This document shows positions 35,495 through 47,943 of a DNA stretch of 64,000 nt, in pieces (the stretch's first letter is position 1; each line of letters opens with the position of its first letter). The notes below the pieces were generated by a model that worked only from the letters and a program-made list of their open reading frames with translations, had not been told where the DNA came from and did no database searches. Made by a program: the position numbers and the translations under genes. Location: assembly GCA_003339415.1 (NCBI GenBank), contig PDHQ01000033.1, positions 160,716 through 224,715 on the forward strand. Reading direction: 5' to 3'. This stretch comes from Ophiocordyceps camponoti-saundersi (nom. inval.) (taxonomy: Eukaryota > Ascomycota > Sordariomycetes > Hypocreales > Ophiocordycipitaceae).

Positions 35495-36697
35495 GGGAGC
35501 TGTGACATTGACATTTGGGGCTGCTCATTTCGGAGGCGTTTACTATCGATGTCAAGATGCCTCACTGATATTTTGCTCCAGCGGCGTACTGCGAATGAAG
35601 TAGGTAGGCAACGATATATACAGATATTGGCCTGTGTTGATGATGACGGACGAGGCGTCGTTGATGAGCATGCGGGGAGGATATAGGAAGGTAGGTAGGT
35701 AGATTGACGGCCGCCAATAGAGGATTGGTTTTCGGGAAAGTCTGCCACTATCCGTACTCGATTGGAGTTTTGTTGGTTGCAGGTAGAGCAGGGTGGTGAT
35801 GATGTCAGTGTCTTGTTGTCTTTTTAGGCGATGGGGTCATGTGAGAAGTCGCGTGTTTTAGGCGGATTGCGGTTCTTGCAGGTGCAGAGTGGGCTTAATT
35901 AGGTATGGATGGATATCTAGGTGGATGGATGGCTAGATTGGCTACGTTGAGGTTGGGGATGAAGAGATGTTTGCTTCGGCTGTTTAGTGAGTGATGGTGA
36001 ATGAGTGAGTGAATGAATGGATTAATGACTGATTGATTGATTGACTGACTGACTGACTGACTGACTGACTGACTGACTGACTGACTGACTGACTGACTGA
36101 CTGATTAATTGACTGACTGACTGACTGACTGACTGACTGACTAACTGACTGACTGACTGACTGACTGACTGACTGACTGACTGACTGACTGACTGACTGA
36201 CTGAATGAATGAATAAATGAATTAAGTGAGTGAGTGAGTGAGTGAGTGAGTGAGTGAAAAAGTAAGTGAAATTTAAATAAATAAGTGCGTGAGTGATTAA
36301 TCGACTAACTGATTGATTGATTGACTGACTGACTGACTGACTAACTGACTGACTGAATGAATGAATAAATTGAGTGAGTGAGTGAGTGAGTGAGTGGCGA
36401 TCCCTTTAAAGGCCGCTCTTATCCAGCATTCATATTTTGATAGCAAGCGTCTTTATCGTCATGAAAATTCAGTTCTGCTAGTAATAGAAAAGACTAAGTA
36501 GTAGGTACGGATAACTGGTGCAGAGAATCTAGGTGGACATATGTATAAGCAACCCCTGCCCCACCGTGGCGCTGTTTGAAGCCATCGTCACTCTTCCTCC
36601 TCTTCCTGGTGCCTTCTTCCACCACCTTCTTCCTCTACCGCCCCTACCTCTGCCCTTATCCTCATGATCGCCGCCGCCGCTGCCGCAGACGACACCT
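35495..36697. other. Intergenic 1.2 kb dominated by tetranucleotide satellite
   Basis: No gene is present. The stretch separates the 3' ends of CAND1 and a convergent subtilisin gene. Most of 36000-36400 is tetranucleotide repeat (separate entry). Confidence 0.6.
36026..36396. repeat. (GACT)n / (GAGT)n tetranucleotide satellite
   Basis: GACT units run almost without interruption from about 36040 to 36203, with a few variants such as ATTAATTGACT and CTAACTGACT. Blocks of GAGT/GTGA units follow at about 36227-36258 and 36370-36396, and a short GACT block at 36318-36352. The arrangement is typical of replication slippage with later point substitutions. Confidence 0.95.
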
Positions 36698-38191
36698 TCA
36701 AGCAGAGCTATATCTTGGCTTTCCCTTCTGAATCCCGTTGTACGCCCTCCGCTTAGTGGTAGGCGGTTTCCGCGGCTTGCCGTTTCCGAGGCCACCGACG
36801 CCCCCTTTCGACAAGACTTTACCGTCGCCAACAGCCAGATCAAGAATTCGCTTCTTCAACGCAGCTGGCGACGAGATGTTCTCGACGGCCATGAGATACA
36901 GCGCCAAGCCGGTAACGTGCGGCGTGGCCATGGAAGTCCCGCTCATGAGTCTCCCTCCGTGAACGTTTTCGAAATCGGCTGAGAGGATGTTAACTCCGGG
37001 AGCGAGGATGTCGACGACTTTCCCGTAGTTGGAAAAGTCAGCTTCACGACCTTTCTCGTCGATGGCGCCGACGGTAAGAATGCCCTTTCGGCCGTGGTGG
37101 CCCCTCCATTCGGCTGGTAGGCCTTGGTTGCCTGCGGCGGCGATGATGAGGATGCCTTGGTTGAAGAGGGCGTCGGATATGCCACCTACGGCATAGGATT
37201 TGGCGTAGTTCCTGCAGGCTTCGAACGTCTCTTTCAAACAGACGGGGCCGAGAGAGAAGTTGATGACGGATTTCCCGATTCTCTTCTTCTCTTTCATGTC
37301 GTTGTAAGCCCAAGTTAGACCCTTGAGGGCGGTGGAAACGAGGCCTAGTTGTTTCAAGACGTCTTGTTTCTTCTTCTCGTCATCGAGCTCGGGAAAGTCC
37401 CACATGACTCTGACGTCTATGATGTTCGCCTTCTTCGCCACGCCGTACTTTGTGCCGGCTATGATGCCCGCGACGTGCGTTCCGTGGTAGGCGTTGGCAT
37501 GTCGGTGACGTTGCGGCGTGATGCACGTGTCGTTGTAGCAGACGGCGCCCAGAGTGACGCGGCCTCCGAAGTCTTCGTGGTCTAGGTTGATGCCGTCGTC
37601 TAGAACGTAGGCCCATGTGCCCTCCCCTGCGCTCGCATCGTAGCTGTAGTCGTAGGACTTTTTTGCCGAAGAAGCCAGGCGTTTTGGAGCTTGAGAGCCG
37701 GGAGAGACCCCAGGGGGCGTTCTTCTGGGTGAGTTCTTGGTTGGTTGTTGCGCTTTGGATGAGGAGCTCGGGCTCGTTGGGGGTGTCTTTCTTGGTGGTG
37801 AGTTTGGTGACTGATGAGCCTGACATGACCATGTCTGGCTCGACGTTTTCGACCTTTTTTGGGGAGAAGATGGATGTTAGTTTTGCGTTGAGAGCTGATT
37901 TTGAGGAAGCTCATGATATCGCACACGAGTTTGTCAACTCACCTCTGGACGGGATTTGATCTGGCTGATGGCTTGCTGGCTAAACTTCCCCGAGTAGGCC
38001 CTGAATGTATCGATGTGATACTTGGAAACGTCGGAAACATGGAGTTTACTGTTGACCCAGCTGTAATGAGAATCGGCCTGCTTATCAGAAAGGCCTGATT
38101 TCAACGTGATGATGTAGCCTTCTTCTTCTGAGAGGGCTGAGACGGTCAAGGTGGCGAGGCCGAGAAGGAAGGCGTATTTGAAGTTGAACAT
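36698..38191 (-). pseudogene. Secreted subtilisin-like protease with one-base frameshift
   Basis: A proteinase K-type S8 peptidase. Exon 1 is 38191-37943 (signal peptide MFNFKYAFLLGLATLTVSA, then an I9 propeptide beginning EGYIITLKSGL). Exon 2 is 37853-36698. Exon 2 starts in one frame (VENVEPDMVM ... KNAPWGLSRLSSSKTPGFFGKK), but from about 37660 the family continues one base over, in SYDYSYDASAGEGTWAYVLDDGIN. The switch lies at a run of six A (minus strand, 37659-37664). With five, the exon would be exactly in phase. Downstream the His (YHGTHVAG), Asn (AAAGNQ) and Ser (GTSMATPH) motifs are intact, so the lesion is recent or a sequencing error. Taken literally, the product is truncated before the catalytic triad. 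Confidence 0.82.
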
Positions 38192-39733
38192 GTTCGTTTG
38201 TTTGGAGGAGATGTGTAAGGGAGATGACTTGATGAGGAGAGTTGAGGAAAGGTGAGGTGTATGCTGTGAAGCTTGGAGGGGGGGAAAGGTGATGATGATC
38301 TGAATGATGGTGGAAGGCAGGTCGAATCTTTAACCCTTCTTATAGATTACAGATCACAGTTGTTAACTTCAACTAGACGACAGAAGATGAGAGAAGTCAC
38401 GACCAATTTTCTTTTTTTAGACATGAGGTAGTAGCAAGGTGCAGTTGAATGGACAAGTGGAAACATGAAGGTATCGTGAAGAGAAGTCGACTACTGCAAA
38501 AATAAAAGATTCAATGGCGTAGTCAACTCATGACGTAGTGACCGGATAGCCGGCACTCATCTCGTATTCGTGGGAAACGGAGATGGCGTCTCGTGAACCT
38601 GTCATTTCCCGACTAACCCATGTTCGCAGAGTATACAGAATAGACAGAGTTTGCAAGCTAGGAGAGCTATCCCGGGTTTCTCTCATATTATAGCAGGTCA
38701 TGTGTTGTTGTAATTGTTTCCTGAGAAGATGGCGAGAGATGGGACGTCATGCTTCTATATTTGGAAGATGGGCTCGTATAAAGAGTTTTAAGGTTATTTA
38801 TCCGAGGGTTCTCGCTACACGGCTCGATGCCAAGGATACAGGGCTGAGAGGTGGCGGTTGGATGGTAACTAGATGATACCTTACTATCTAGTGTATTAAA
38901 ATAGTTGAGTTAAAGGGAGTTAATCTTTGCTATACTAGCTCTTTTTCAACTGGTTGAGTGGTAACTCAAACGAATCGACTGGGCTGTATGCCAACTTGCT
39001 GAAGAATTTTAACAGTTGGACTTACATACGTCAAGGGCATCCTGTTGCTCGTATTATGTTGATCAGAAGACAGCTTCTACGATGATGGTCCAATCTCGCT
39101 TGACATGGAATCAGATCCATCGTACCCAGTGGCAATTACGACAGCAACAACCTCAGTTTTCCTCACATTTTTCTAGCAAATTCAACACAAAGACCTGCTG
39201 TTCATTAGCTACAAGACTGTAAACCACAAAGATGTGGAATGATGCCTCAAGGAGTAAAGATGTTTCCAGACCGAGATCCACGTCTCTTCATCAGGTGCCT
39301 CAAAAAACGAGAAGGAAGCCCAAAAGATCCCACCATCATTCAATACCCGTCACGATGTTTCATGTAATCAAATCAGCCTCTTAGGCCAGCCTTATGCCGT
39401 GTTGAATCAAGCTCATTTGCCGAGAGGCTTGGTCCGGGGCGTTGTGGAGATGTCAGTTGAGAAGTGTTCGTATTCTTTCGTTGAAGACTGGATTTCAAAT
39501 GTTGTCACGCGGAGGCTTTGATCATGTTATAGACAGAATGGTTGAGTTACTTCGTCCGAGTTGAAGCTGCTGCTCTCTTCTTCTCTTGATGCGTCTATTT
39601 AATAGTCACGATTCTCCCAGCAACGAAACCATCATCATCAGCTCTACTCACCTCTCATCTTCACAACTCAACTCCAACAACTTCAACCTCAACAACTCAA
39701 CTCCCCCAAAACCCACCTCTCACAACCCCAAAA
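38192..39733. other. Intergenic 1.5 kb, nothing identified
   Basis: No gene was supported. TATTTAA at about 39595-39601 may serve the following secreted peptide gene, which is preceded by a CT/CA-rich leader. Confidence 0.5.
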
Positions 39734-40100
39734 ATGAAGTCCTTCATCGCCACCGCAATCTACATCACCCTCGCCGTCGCCGCACCATCTCCCAACGTCC
39801 CCGCCGCAACGGACCTCAAGACGGCCGACAACCTCGCCGCCGTCCAGGCCGCTACCTCTGAAATGCCCGTCGCCAACGTCTTCCTGAGCATCACCTCGCC
39901 CGAGTGCGCCTTGGCTTGTGCCGGTACGGGACTCGCTTGCGTGACGGCTTGTGTCATTGGTGGTCCGCTCTGTGGCTTGTGCGCGACTTCGACGGTGGAG
40001 AAGTGTGTTGCTGTGAGTCTTGCCGTCTTTACAACCCTTTGAGGATCTTTGGTATGTGGTCATGTGCTGATACGGTTGAAAATAGTGCATCAAGGTCTAG
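39734..40100 (+). CDS. Small secreted 8-cysteine peptide
   Basis: Exons are 39734-40012 and 40086-40100, giving 97 residues. The signal peptide is MKSFIATAIYITLAVAAPSP. After an Ala-rich, presumably cleavable, pro-region comes a compact C-terminal domain with eight cysteines spaced CxxxC-x6-CxxxC-x6-CxxC-x7-CxxC. The second exon supplies only CIKV and the stop, but it completes the last cysteine pair, which supports the splice (GTGAGT donor, CTGAT branch, ATAG acceptor). No named family was recognised; the character is that of a small cysteine-rich secreted or effector-like peptide. Without splicing the frame would run into VSLAVFTTL and end. Confidence 0.72.
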
Positions 40101-40511
40101 ATTTAGTCACGGTTCCTATTTCCTTGCGCGGAGAGAGCCGTGGTCGTTGTATGGAGTTCTCCGTTGAAAGAGGAGTTTAAGCTCGGCCGACCATTGGCGG
40201 GTTCCAGTCGCTACCACCACCTTCTCCTTGTACATAAACCTATACACACGCCATATATTCGTTACTTGTATATACTTCAGTTGAATAAGATTTTGCGTCT
40301 CTACTTCATTTTGCGTCTGAAAAATTCTCTCTCACAACATATGACATGTGTAATCTAACTAGACGTCCTTTACAGCCCTGTTTCTGACACAACTTCCGAT
40401 GATAGACGAGAATTATCCCCATGTAAATAATTGCAAGCTCTGAGTTGAGACTCCTCTCATATACGCTAAAGAACCGGATATGATTTAGACTCTAGCTATC
40501 CTATCTATACG
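40101..40511. other. Spacer, convergent 3' ends
   Basis: 411 bp between two small secreted protein genes; AT-rich, with nothing coding recognised. Confidence 0.5.
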
Positions 40512-41018
40512 TTACTCCGGCTTTCCCCAGATGTCTTCAATCATATCTTCAAAGTCCTCAACCTGAATCTCCGGCTTTGACTCATCCTTTGCCGGCTCTG
40601 CAGCCTCAGGCTGAAGAATCTCAACAGTAACGCCATCAATAGCCTCCATCTTCTTGATGGCAGCATCCGTCACAGCCCTATCAAGTCATGAAACGTCAGT
40701 CAACCCATACTCTCGAAGCAGCGAAACGGCTCTTCAACTCACATGCTGCAGGTAGTCTCCATGGTCCAGATGCAGAAGACGTCGTCTACCTTGTCGTTAC
40801 GCGCAATCCTGGGAGAGAGACGTTATTCAGATGATCACTCGAGAAGATGACGATGCTCACGCTTTGACTTGGTCCTCCCTGTCACCTGTTTTCCATCCGG
40901 GGATATGGACTGAAACGTTCTTGCGGGGGGCGGCGACGGCGGGCTGGTTCTCAGATGGCTCGGCGGGGGCGGCAAAGGCGACGCCGGCGAGGGCAGCGAG
41001 GAAGAGAGCGTTCTTCAT
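40512..41018 (-). CDS. Small secreted protein, possible I9-inhibitor-like fold
   Basis: Minus-strand exons are 41018-40861, 40808-40743 and 40677-40512, giving 129 residues. Both introns (52 and 65 nt) have good signals. The signal peptide MKNALFLAALAGVAFA is followed by APAEPSENQPAV. The remaining domain reads KNVSVHIPGW, helix REDQVKAAIARN, strands DVFCIWTM and TCSMAVT, helix DAAIKKMEAI, strand GVTVEIL, then an acidic tail ending IWGKPE. That beta-alpha-beta-beta-alpha-beta order resembles the I9 propeptide/inhibitor fold of subtilisins. This is inference from pattern only; sequence identity to known inhibitors was not established. It has two cysteines, which may pair. Two subtilisin genes lie in the same window. 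Confidence 0.65.
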
Positions 41019-42167
41019 GTTTGCTTGTAGGGGAGGGTGTTGAGGGGGGTTGTGAGGTGTTTATCGTTCTTTTCCGGGTGTGTGAGAGAGGAAGAGAATG
41101 AAGTGAGAGATGATGTCGGTGAGAGTTGGGAGAGACTGTGGGTATTTATAGTTGAGTTGACTATGTTTATACACGGGAGATATTGGGTATGATGTTCCTG
41201 GTTCAGAGGAGTCCTTGTCAGATGACGACGCCTATAACATGTTGTTATTAGCGGAGGGCTGACGAATCCTAGGAGGATCCATTTAATGCTATGTTTATAG
41301 TCTATTATATTACGAGGACATGTAACCCTTAATAGTCCTTGATAGTACCTTTGCTGATACGGTTTAATGAATGACGTTTTTACAATCTCAGAAACTGTCA
41401 GGGCCTGCTGGTATACATACATATGTATGTATATAGAGTCCTGGAGTTGACGAGTTCCTTACTCTTCAACCAAAAGAGTGAACGACACGAGAGACGGACA
41501 ACTCGACCAGGTTATACCTATACCCCCTTTCAACTTGGACAATAGCCGCTGCTATGCAGTCTTGATCCAAGACCGTTTCATCAACCCTCGAGAATGAGTC
41601 CTGTGAGGATAAAGTCTATTATTATAAGTTCATTGTACAAAGGAATGGCACCACCCGCAGGGGTGGAAGGATGAGGCTGTAATCGGTCCTCTGAGCCGAG
41701 ACTACGCGCGGAGCCGGTTTTTAAACTTTGCCGTGATGTGGCAAGACGGAACGTTATTCCGACGATCGATGGGCTGTTGCTCTGACGAGATTGTCATTGT
41801 ATGGAGTTGACTATGATGATCTACGAGGAAAGGAAGCGATGGACAAGTCAGGGAAACCATATAATGTATGCATGTATACAGTGTATACATATACACGTGA
41901 TAGTGATGAGGTTGGATTGGAGGCCTCATGCACGCTTTAATGCAATAATAGCAATGCCTGCAGGGTTCAGAAGTGCTAAAAGTCTGCATCTCTTTCTTTA
42001 GCAGCATGTCATGTCATCGATCCCGTTCCAGACGATTAACTATTATCTTCTATCTATATATAATAAATAGCGCATACATACATATATATATAGATACATC
42101 CTTGTGCATATGTATATACTACGTATAGTGTATATATATATATATACTTGTTACTAGCATATAATAT
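41019..42167. other. Intergenic 1.1 kb flanking the Copia element
   Basis: No gene was supported. TA-rich microsatellite-like sequence covers about 42045-42160, just before the left LTR. CA and TG dinucleotides are still present here, so this flank is not RIP-mutated to the degree seen inside the element. Confidence 0.5.
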
Positions 42168-42307
42168 TATTAAGGGGGTCCACGTGACTAGCCCCGCCCG
42201 ACCTCGCATATAACCTAGCCTAGCTATCCTAGCCTAAACCTAGTATATATATAATATATATATATTAGTGCACCTACCTAATAGCCTATACCTACCTTAT
42301 ATTATTA
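42168..42307 (+). repeat. 5' LTR, RIP-mutated
   Basis: Aligns without gaps over 140 bp to the repeat at 47944-48083. All differences I could see are C-to-T or G-to-A in this copy, mostly at CpA/TpG. An example is the CACACACA stretch, which has become TATATATA. It begins TATT where the intact copy has TGTT. Confidence 0.93.
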
Positions 42308-45300
42308 TAAGTTATAAGCGCCTATTATACGCTTCCGCTATACTAAAGTTTACGATACTTTTATTTTCTTACTTTTAAGCTTATTTAATTAATTCGGGGC
42401 GCTATAATATAACGGAAAATTCTATACGTAGAATAAAAACGAAGAAAATTATTTTATACTAATTTTAGTAGCGAAAAATTTAACTAGCTTTTTTAATCTA
42501 GAGGTATAATATAAAATAATAAGAAAAAGCGTAAAATATAATAAATAAGAATAGATAATAATATCTTCGTTTTTTAGTAATATAAAGCTTAAGGGCGCTA
42601 TAAGCTATATTAAGTAATATAAATCTCTTATAGTAGTAGCCTAAATTAATAAGGTAAAATTATTTATCTTCGATAATAAAGTTTTAACCTAACTTATTAA
42701 TAAAGATAAAGCTATTAAATATAATAATAAAATAAAAATTACTATAAGAATTATCTTATAGTTTTTTTCCGGTAAAGCTATTAGTAATATTACCTAGCTT
42801 AGCTAAGATAAAAATACTACGATATACGATATCTATCTCTTAGCTAAGAAATAAGCTAAAATATTAATAAAAATATAACCTTAATATATTTTTTAATATT
42901 AATATTAGCTTAAGCTAAAAGATAATATAATTAAAAGTTAAAAAGCTTTTAAAAAGGATTTTTAAGGCTTCTAAAATTAGATTATTATAGATAAAAATAT
43001 AAGGGCTAATTTTAAAAAGATATTATATATTTACGCTTAGAAAGCTATTAATATTATCTAAACCTTATACCTTATTATTACTAAGAAGTAAGATTATAAT
43101 ATAGATAGCTTTTCTAGGTTATCTTTTAATAATATTAATATATATATTTTTTTAAAAATTACTAACTTTAAGATATACTATAACTTATCGAGCGGAAAGG
43201 CTTTTTCCGTAACTTAAAGCTAAACTTAAAAAAAGAAGCTAGAGAATAAAGATAATAGTAATAATAATAATAATAATAATAAGCTAAAGCTATCGTTATT
43301 AATAAAGATACGTATTATACCTTATATACCGAAGCGTATAAATATAATAAATAAGATTATAACCCTTTCTTATTATAGCTATAATATTTATCTAAGAGGT
43401 TATATTTACTTAAAAGAGTAATATTAGGTTCTTTACCCTAAACTCTAGCTATTACTTATTCCTAAATAATATAGGAATAGTAACGTAAGTTCCATAAGTA
43501 GTAGCGCGGATATAATATCGGTAGGGAAAAGTATTATAGCTTATATTATTAATATTACCCTTAAAGGTTACGATAGCTTTATTTTATAAAACGCTATAAT
43601 TATCGATATTAGCTATACCTTATATTTTTTTAATAATAAAAGATAGTTTAATTAATATAAAGAATTTAATAGCTCTTAATACCTTATAATATCGAATAGT
43701 AAGCCTTTATTTTACTATAGCTAAGGTAGCGTTATAATTATAGCTTCTAATAGCTATTTAATTATTTTTAAAAAGGTATTTTATAGTATAAATATCTTAG
43801 TTAATCTTATTTCCGCCGATTAACTTAATAGAAAGGAAATCTATATTAATAGCGAAAGAATACGCTTTTAATAACGAGGCCGTACCGTCTGCTACCTCTC
43901 TTAGATAGGAGGTGTTACTAATATTACGGGCGCTAAGGCTTTAAAGCTTTTTATAATAGTTACCTTACCTATAAAAGAAAAGGAAGTTAATTATATAGTA
44001 ATATACTAATAACTCGGGTATATAGGTAAAGATAAGATTCTTAAGGCTTACTATAAGTCTAGCTTTATAATTAATAAAAAGAGTATCTTTAAATTATTTT
44101 ACTACCGCGCGTGCTAATTAAGTAAAGTAGATACCCTAATTAGTAAGGATTTAGCTATTTTACTTATAAGCTTTTTATAATATATATTTTAAGATTTTAT
44201 TTAATATACTTTAATAGCTTATAAAGGTTATCGGTATACGCTTTACGGAATCGATACTTATACTAACTATTACTAAGTTCTCTTTACGAAAACCCGTAAT
44301 AAAGCTTTTAAATAGCTTAAAGCGTAAAAATATAGCGTTAACGCTATTACTAGCGGCTACCGCGTTTAAGTAATAGGCTTCGATAATACCCTTAAATTTA
44401 TATAATAAAAGATTAAAACTTAAGCTATAAACGAAAGCTTTATTTTATATACTTATACCCCTTATACCTTAACTTAAAATAGCTAAGCTAAACGCGCTAA
44501 GCGCACTTTAATAAATACCGTAAAGGCTATATATATTAAGATAAAGCTACCTAAGAAATTATAGCCGTTTTTTATTAATATTAGCGCCTATATATAAAAT
44601 TTACTTTTATCGTTAACTAACCCGAAAAATTAAAGCCTTATCGAGATAGTAATAGCCGCGATCCGCGTTCTATATAAATATTTAATTAAATATATATAAT
44701 CGTAAGGTTATAAGGTATATATTATTATCCCTCCCTAATATAAGATTTAGAGCGCTAAAATAGCCTCTTAAGCTAAAAAAGGCCGCTTTATCGGTATAGA
44801 AAGCCTTTACGGGCATATTTATAAGATTTATCTACCTAATAAAAATAAGATTATTAGGGCTTAAAATATTAGATTCTATAATCCGGCTAATCTAAACCTT
44901 AATTAAATAATTAAATATATCGCTAAACTTAAAATTAAAGAAAATTAGGAAAAATAACTTAATAAGGATAAGTTTTTTAGATTCGGACTAAATAATATTA
45001 ATAATAATAATAATAACGATAAAAATTATAATCGTCTTAATAATTAAAGCTTATAAGAGCTTACTAGTAACTTAGAGGCGGGAAACGCACTTAATTTAGG
45101 TAATAAAACCGCAAGCCCTTTTTAATCTAAAAAACCGGCTACGCCTCTAAATATAATATAATTCCTTACGCTTAATTAGACGCCCGGCGCCTAATTTAAT
45201 AATTTAGCTAACTAAGAAGCTCCTTTATAAGCTAAGCTAAGGAATAAAGCTACGATACCCGCTACTAATCGTAAGACCTATTCTATAACGGCTACTATAG

Positions 45301-47934
45301 CTAAATTTACTATTAACGCTATCTTTAAAGATATTAACGAAAAAGAGGTAAAGATTCCTAACTTCGTCTTACTAATTAACGCTATATTTAATATTCTAAT
45401 ATTATTAACGCTTAAGGGCTAGTAAGATATCCGTAAGTAACCTAATTATCTCTTTTACTAGCGCTTAGTAATAAATATAAAAATTAAAGCTTTATATAAT
45501 CGATAAACTTAGGATCTTATTAATTAACTAATCGGTAAGTAAATTTTACCCGGTAAATAAGTATTTACGATAAAAACGCCTAAGAATAAAATTATAATTA
45601 CTAAAGTATACTAATACGTAAAAGGGGATAAAGAAAAAGCCCTATACTTTATTAAGAACCTTTATACCGCTATAATATACCTCTTTTCTATTCGAGTATT
45701 TTTATTAATTATAGCCTCCTAAGATTTTAAATAGTAATAATTTAACGTTATTAACGCGTTCGTAAACGCCCCTTATTAAAAGGAATTTTTTATTAATTAG
45801 CCGTATCTTTTCGAAGATAGTATAAATCGAATATATAAGCTTAATTAAGCCCTATATAGCTTTAAGTTATCTCCCGTAATATAGTTTATATACGCTAGTA
45901 AGGCCTTTAAACGCCGTAAATAATAGTAACTTAAATTTAAGTTTTATATTTATATATACCTTAAGGGATTTATTATACTTTTTTACGTTAATAATACTAT
46001 TATTATAGCGCTAATAGCCGCCCTTATAGATAAAAGTAAGGGTATTTTAAAAGAATTATAAGATTTACGTAACCTAAGTAAACTTATTACCTTTTTAAGC
46101 TTATAATTTTATAGGAATCGTACTATATATATAATCTATATATATTAAGAGAAATATATTACTAAAATACTTAAATTATTTAGCGAAGGCGTTATAAACG
46201 CTATATAAACGCCCTAGCCGCTTAAGGTTAAAATACCCGCTAATTAGAAAATATAGCTACTTATAATATCTTAAAAAGAATAGCTAAAAAAGATAAGTAG
46301 TATAAATTATCTCTTTAATAATATAAGGCCTAACTTAGCTTTTATAAATAGTAAATTATATAAAGGTAACCTTAATCTAACCGCCTTATACTTTCTTATA
46401 TAGAAGAATTTAATATAATACCTTTATAGTACGAAAAGCTTAAGCCTTACGCTCGAAGGTACTTATAGCCCTTAAGATTTAAAACCTTATATCTTTATAA
46501 ATACCTCCTTTATAGATAATTTATATATAAGATACTTAATAGCTAGATATATTATTTTTATTAATATAAGCCTTATATATTAGAAATCGAAATAGTAAAC
46601 GCTTATAATATTATTATTAATAAAAGCTAAATTTATTAATTTAACGCTTATAAGTATAAGCTTAATTTAAATAAATAAGATTCTTAAGAACTTAAAGCTA
46701 TTATAATAATAAACGCTTATAATTATATTTACTAATAGCTTTAATACTAAAGCTATTACTTTTAATAAGTTTAAAATAGCTTAAATAAGGTATATTAATA
46801 TATAATATAAATAAGTTATTAATCGCGTAGAAAAGCGATTTTTTACGATTTAATATATTAATATAGCTAATATAGCTACTAATAGCTTTATAAAGCCTCT
46901 ATAGCGTCTCTAATACGCTAAATTCGTCTATATATTATATCTTTCTAACCTAAAGATTACGATCTTACCTTTTAAAGCTAAAAATAATATAAAGGGTAGC
47001 CCTTATACGCTATTAGATAAGCTTAGGGCGCCCGATAATAAAGCCTGCGATACTTTTATATTACCTAATAACGAAGATACTAATACTAAATAAGCTAATC
47101 GATCGAATTAAAAGACTAATAAATAATATAATATAAGATTTCTATTACTAGGGGATCTTATACTTAAAAGAGGGATCTTAAGGAAAAAGAGTAATTAGCG
47201 TTACGCTATAGCTATTAATTAAGATAGGACGGATTATTCTAAAAAGGTAGGTATTAATTAAGAGAGGATAGATAAGGTATATCGCGATTATTAACTTTAC
47301 TATTAGCCTAGCTTCGTGCCGCCGCCGATTCCGTAATATATACTTTTTAATACGCCTCTAAGCGATTATTACGGCCTTAAAAATATTAATAATAAGCACC
47401 TTTAGGCCCCTTACTATTAGATATATTAACTTATACGATTTTAGCGGTATTTCCTTACTAAGCGATATAAATAATAATACCTCTTTATATATATATATAT
47501 ATAGCCGTAAGGCTTATAGCTTATTTTTAGCCCCTTATAAGAAGAGGAATTTTCTTTTAAATTAGGCCTTTAAATATACCTTATATAAGTATTTTAATCC
47601 CTCTTATATAGCTTAATTCGACTTATCTTAATAGCTTAATTAACCCTCTTAATAGCTTAGATTAGCTTATTTAAGGCCCCTTAAGAGTAGCTTAGAGAGG
47701 CTTATTCTTACTATTTTTTTACTATTTCCTATATTAATTAACCGATCCGGAACGGAATAACCCTATCCGGGACTTAATTTAATCTCTTAGATTCTATTTT
47801 TTATTATATTTTTAAGCTATTTAAGCCCTTTACCGGCCTTTTAAGAAAAGCCTAAAAACGCTATTTTTGCTATTTTATTATTTTCCGCGCTTTGCGGCAC
47901 GGGATAACTATTTTCCGCTCGTTTAAGCGGGCCT

Positions 47935-47943
47935 AAAGGGGGG
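47935..47943 (+). other. Polypurine tract of the Copia element
   Basis: AAAGGGGGG immediately precedes the 3' LTR, the expected position of the plus-strand primer. This fixes the element's orientation. Confidence 0.8.

Noticed and set aside
36000..36400. CRISPR-like array
   Set aside because: The repeats are tetranucleotides without spacers, and the genome is eukaryotic.
37655..37665. Programmed -1 frameshift at the A-run of subtilisin 2
   Set aside because: The frames differ by +1, so a -1 slippery site would not connect them.
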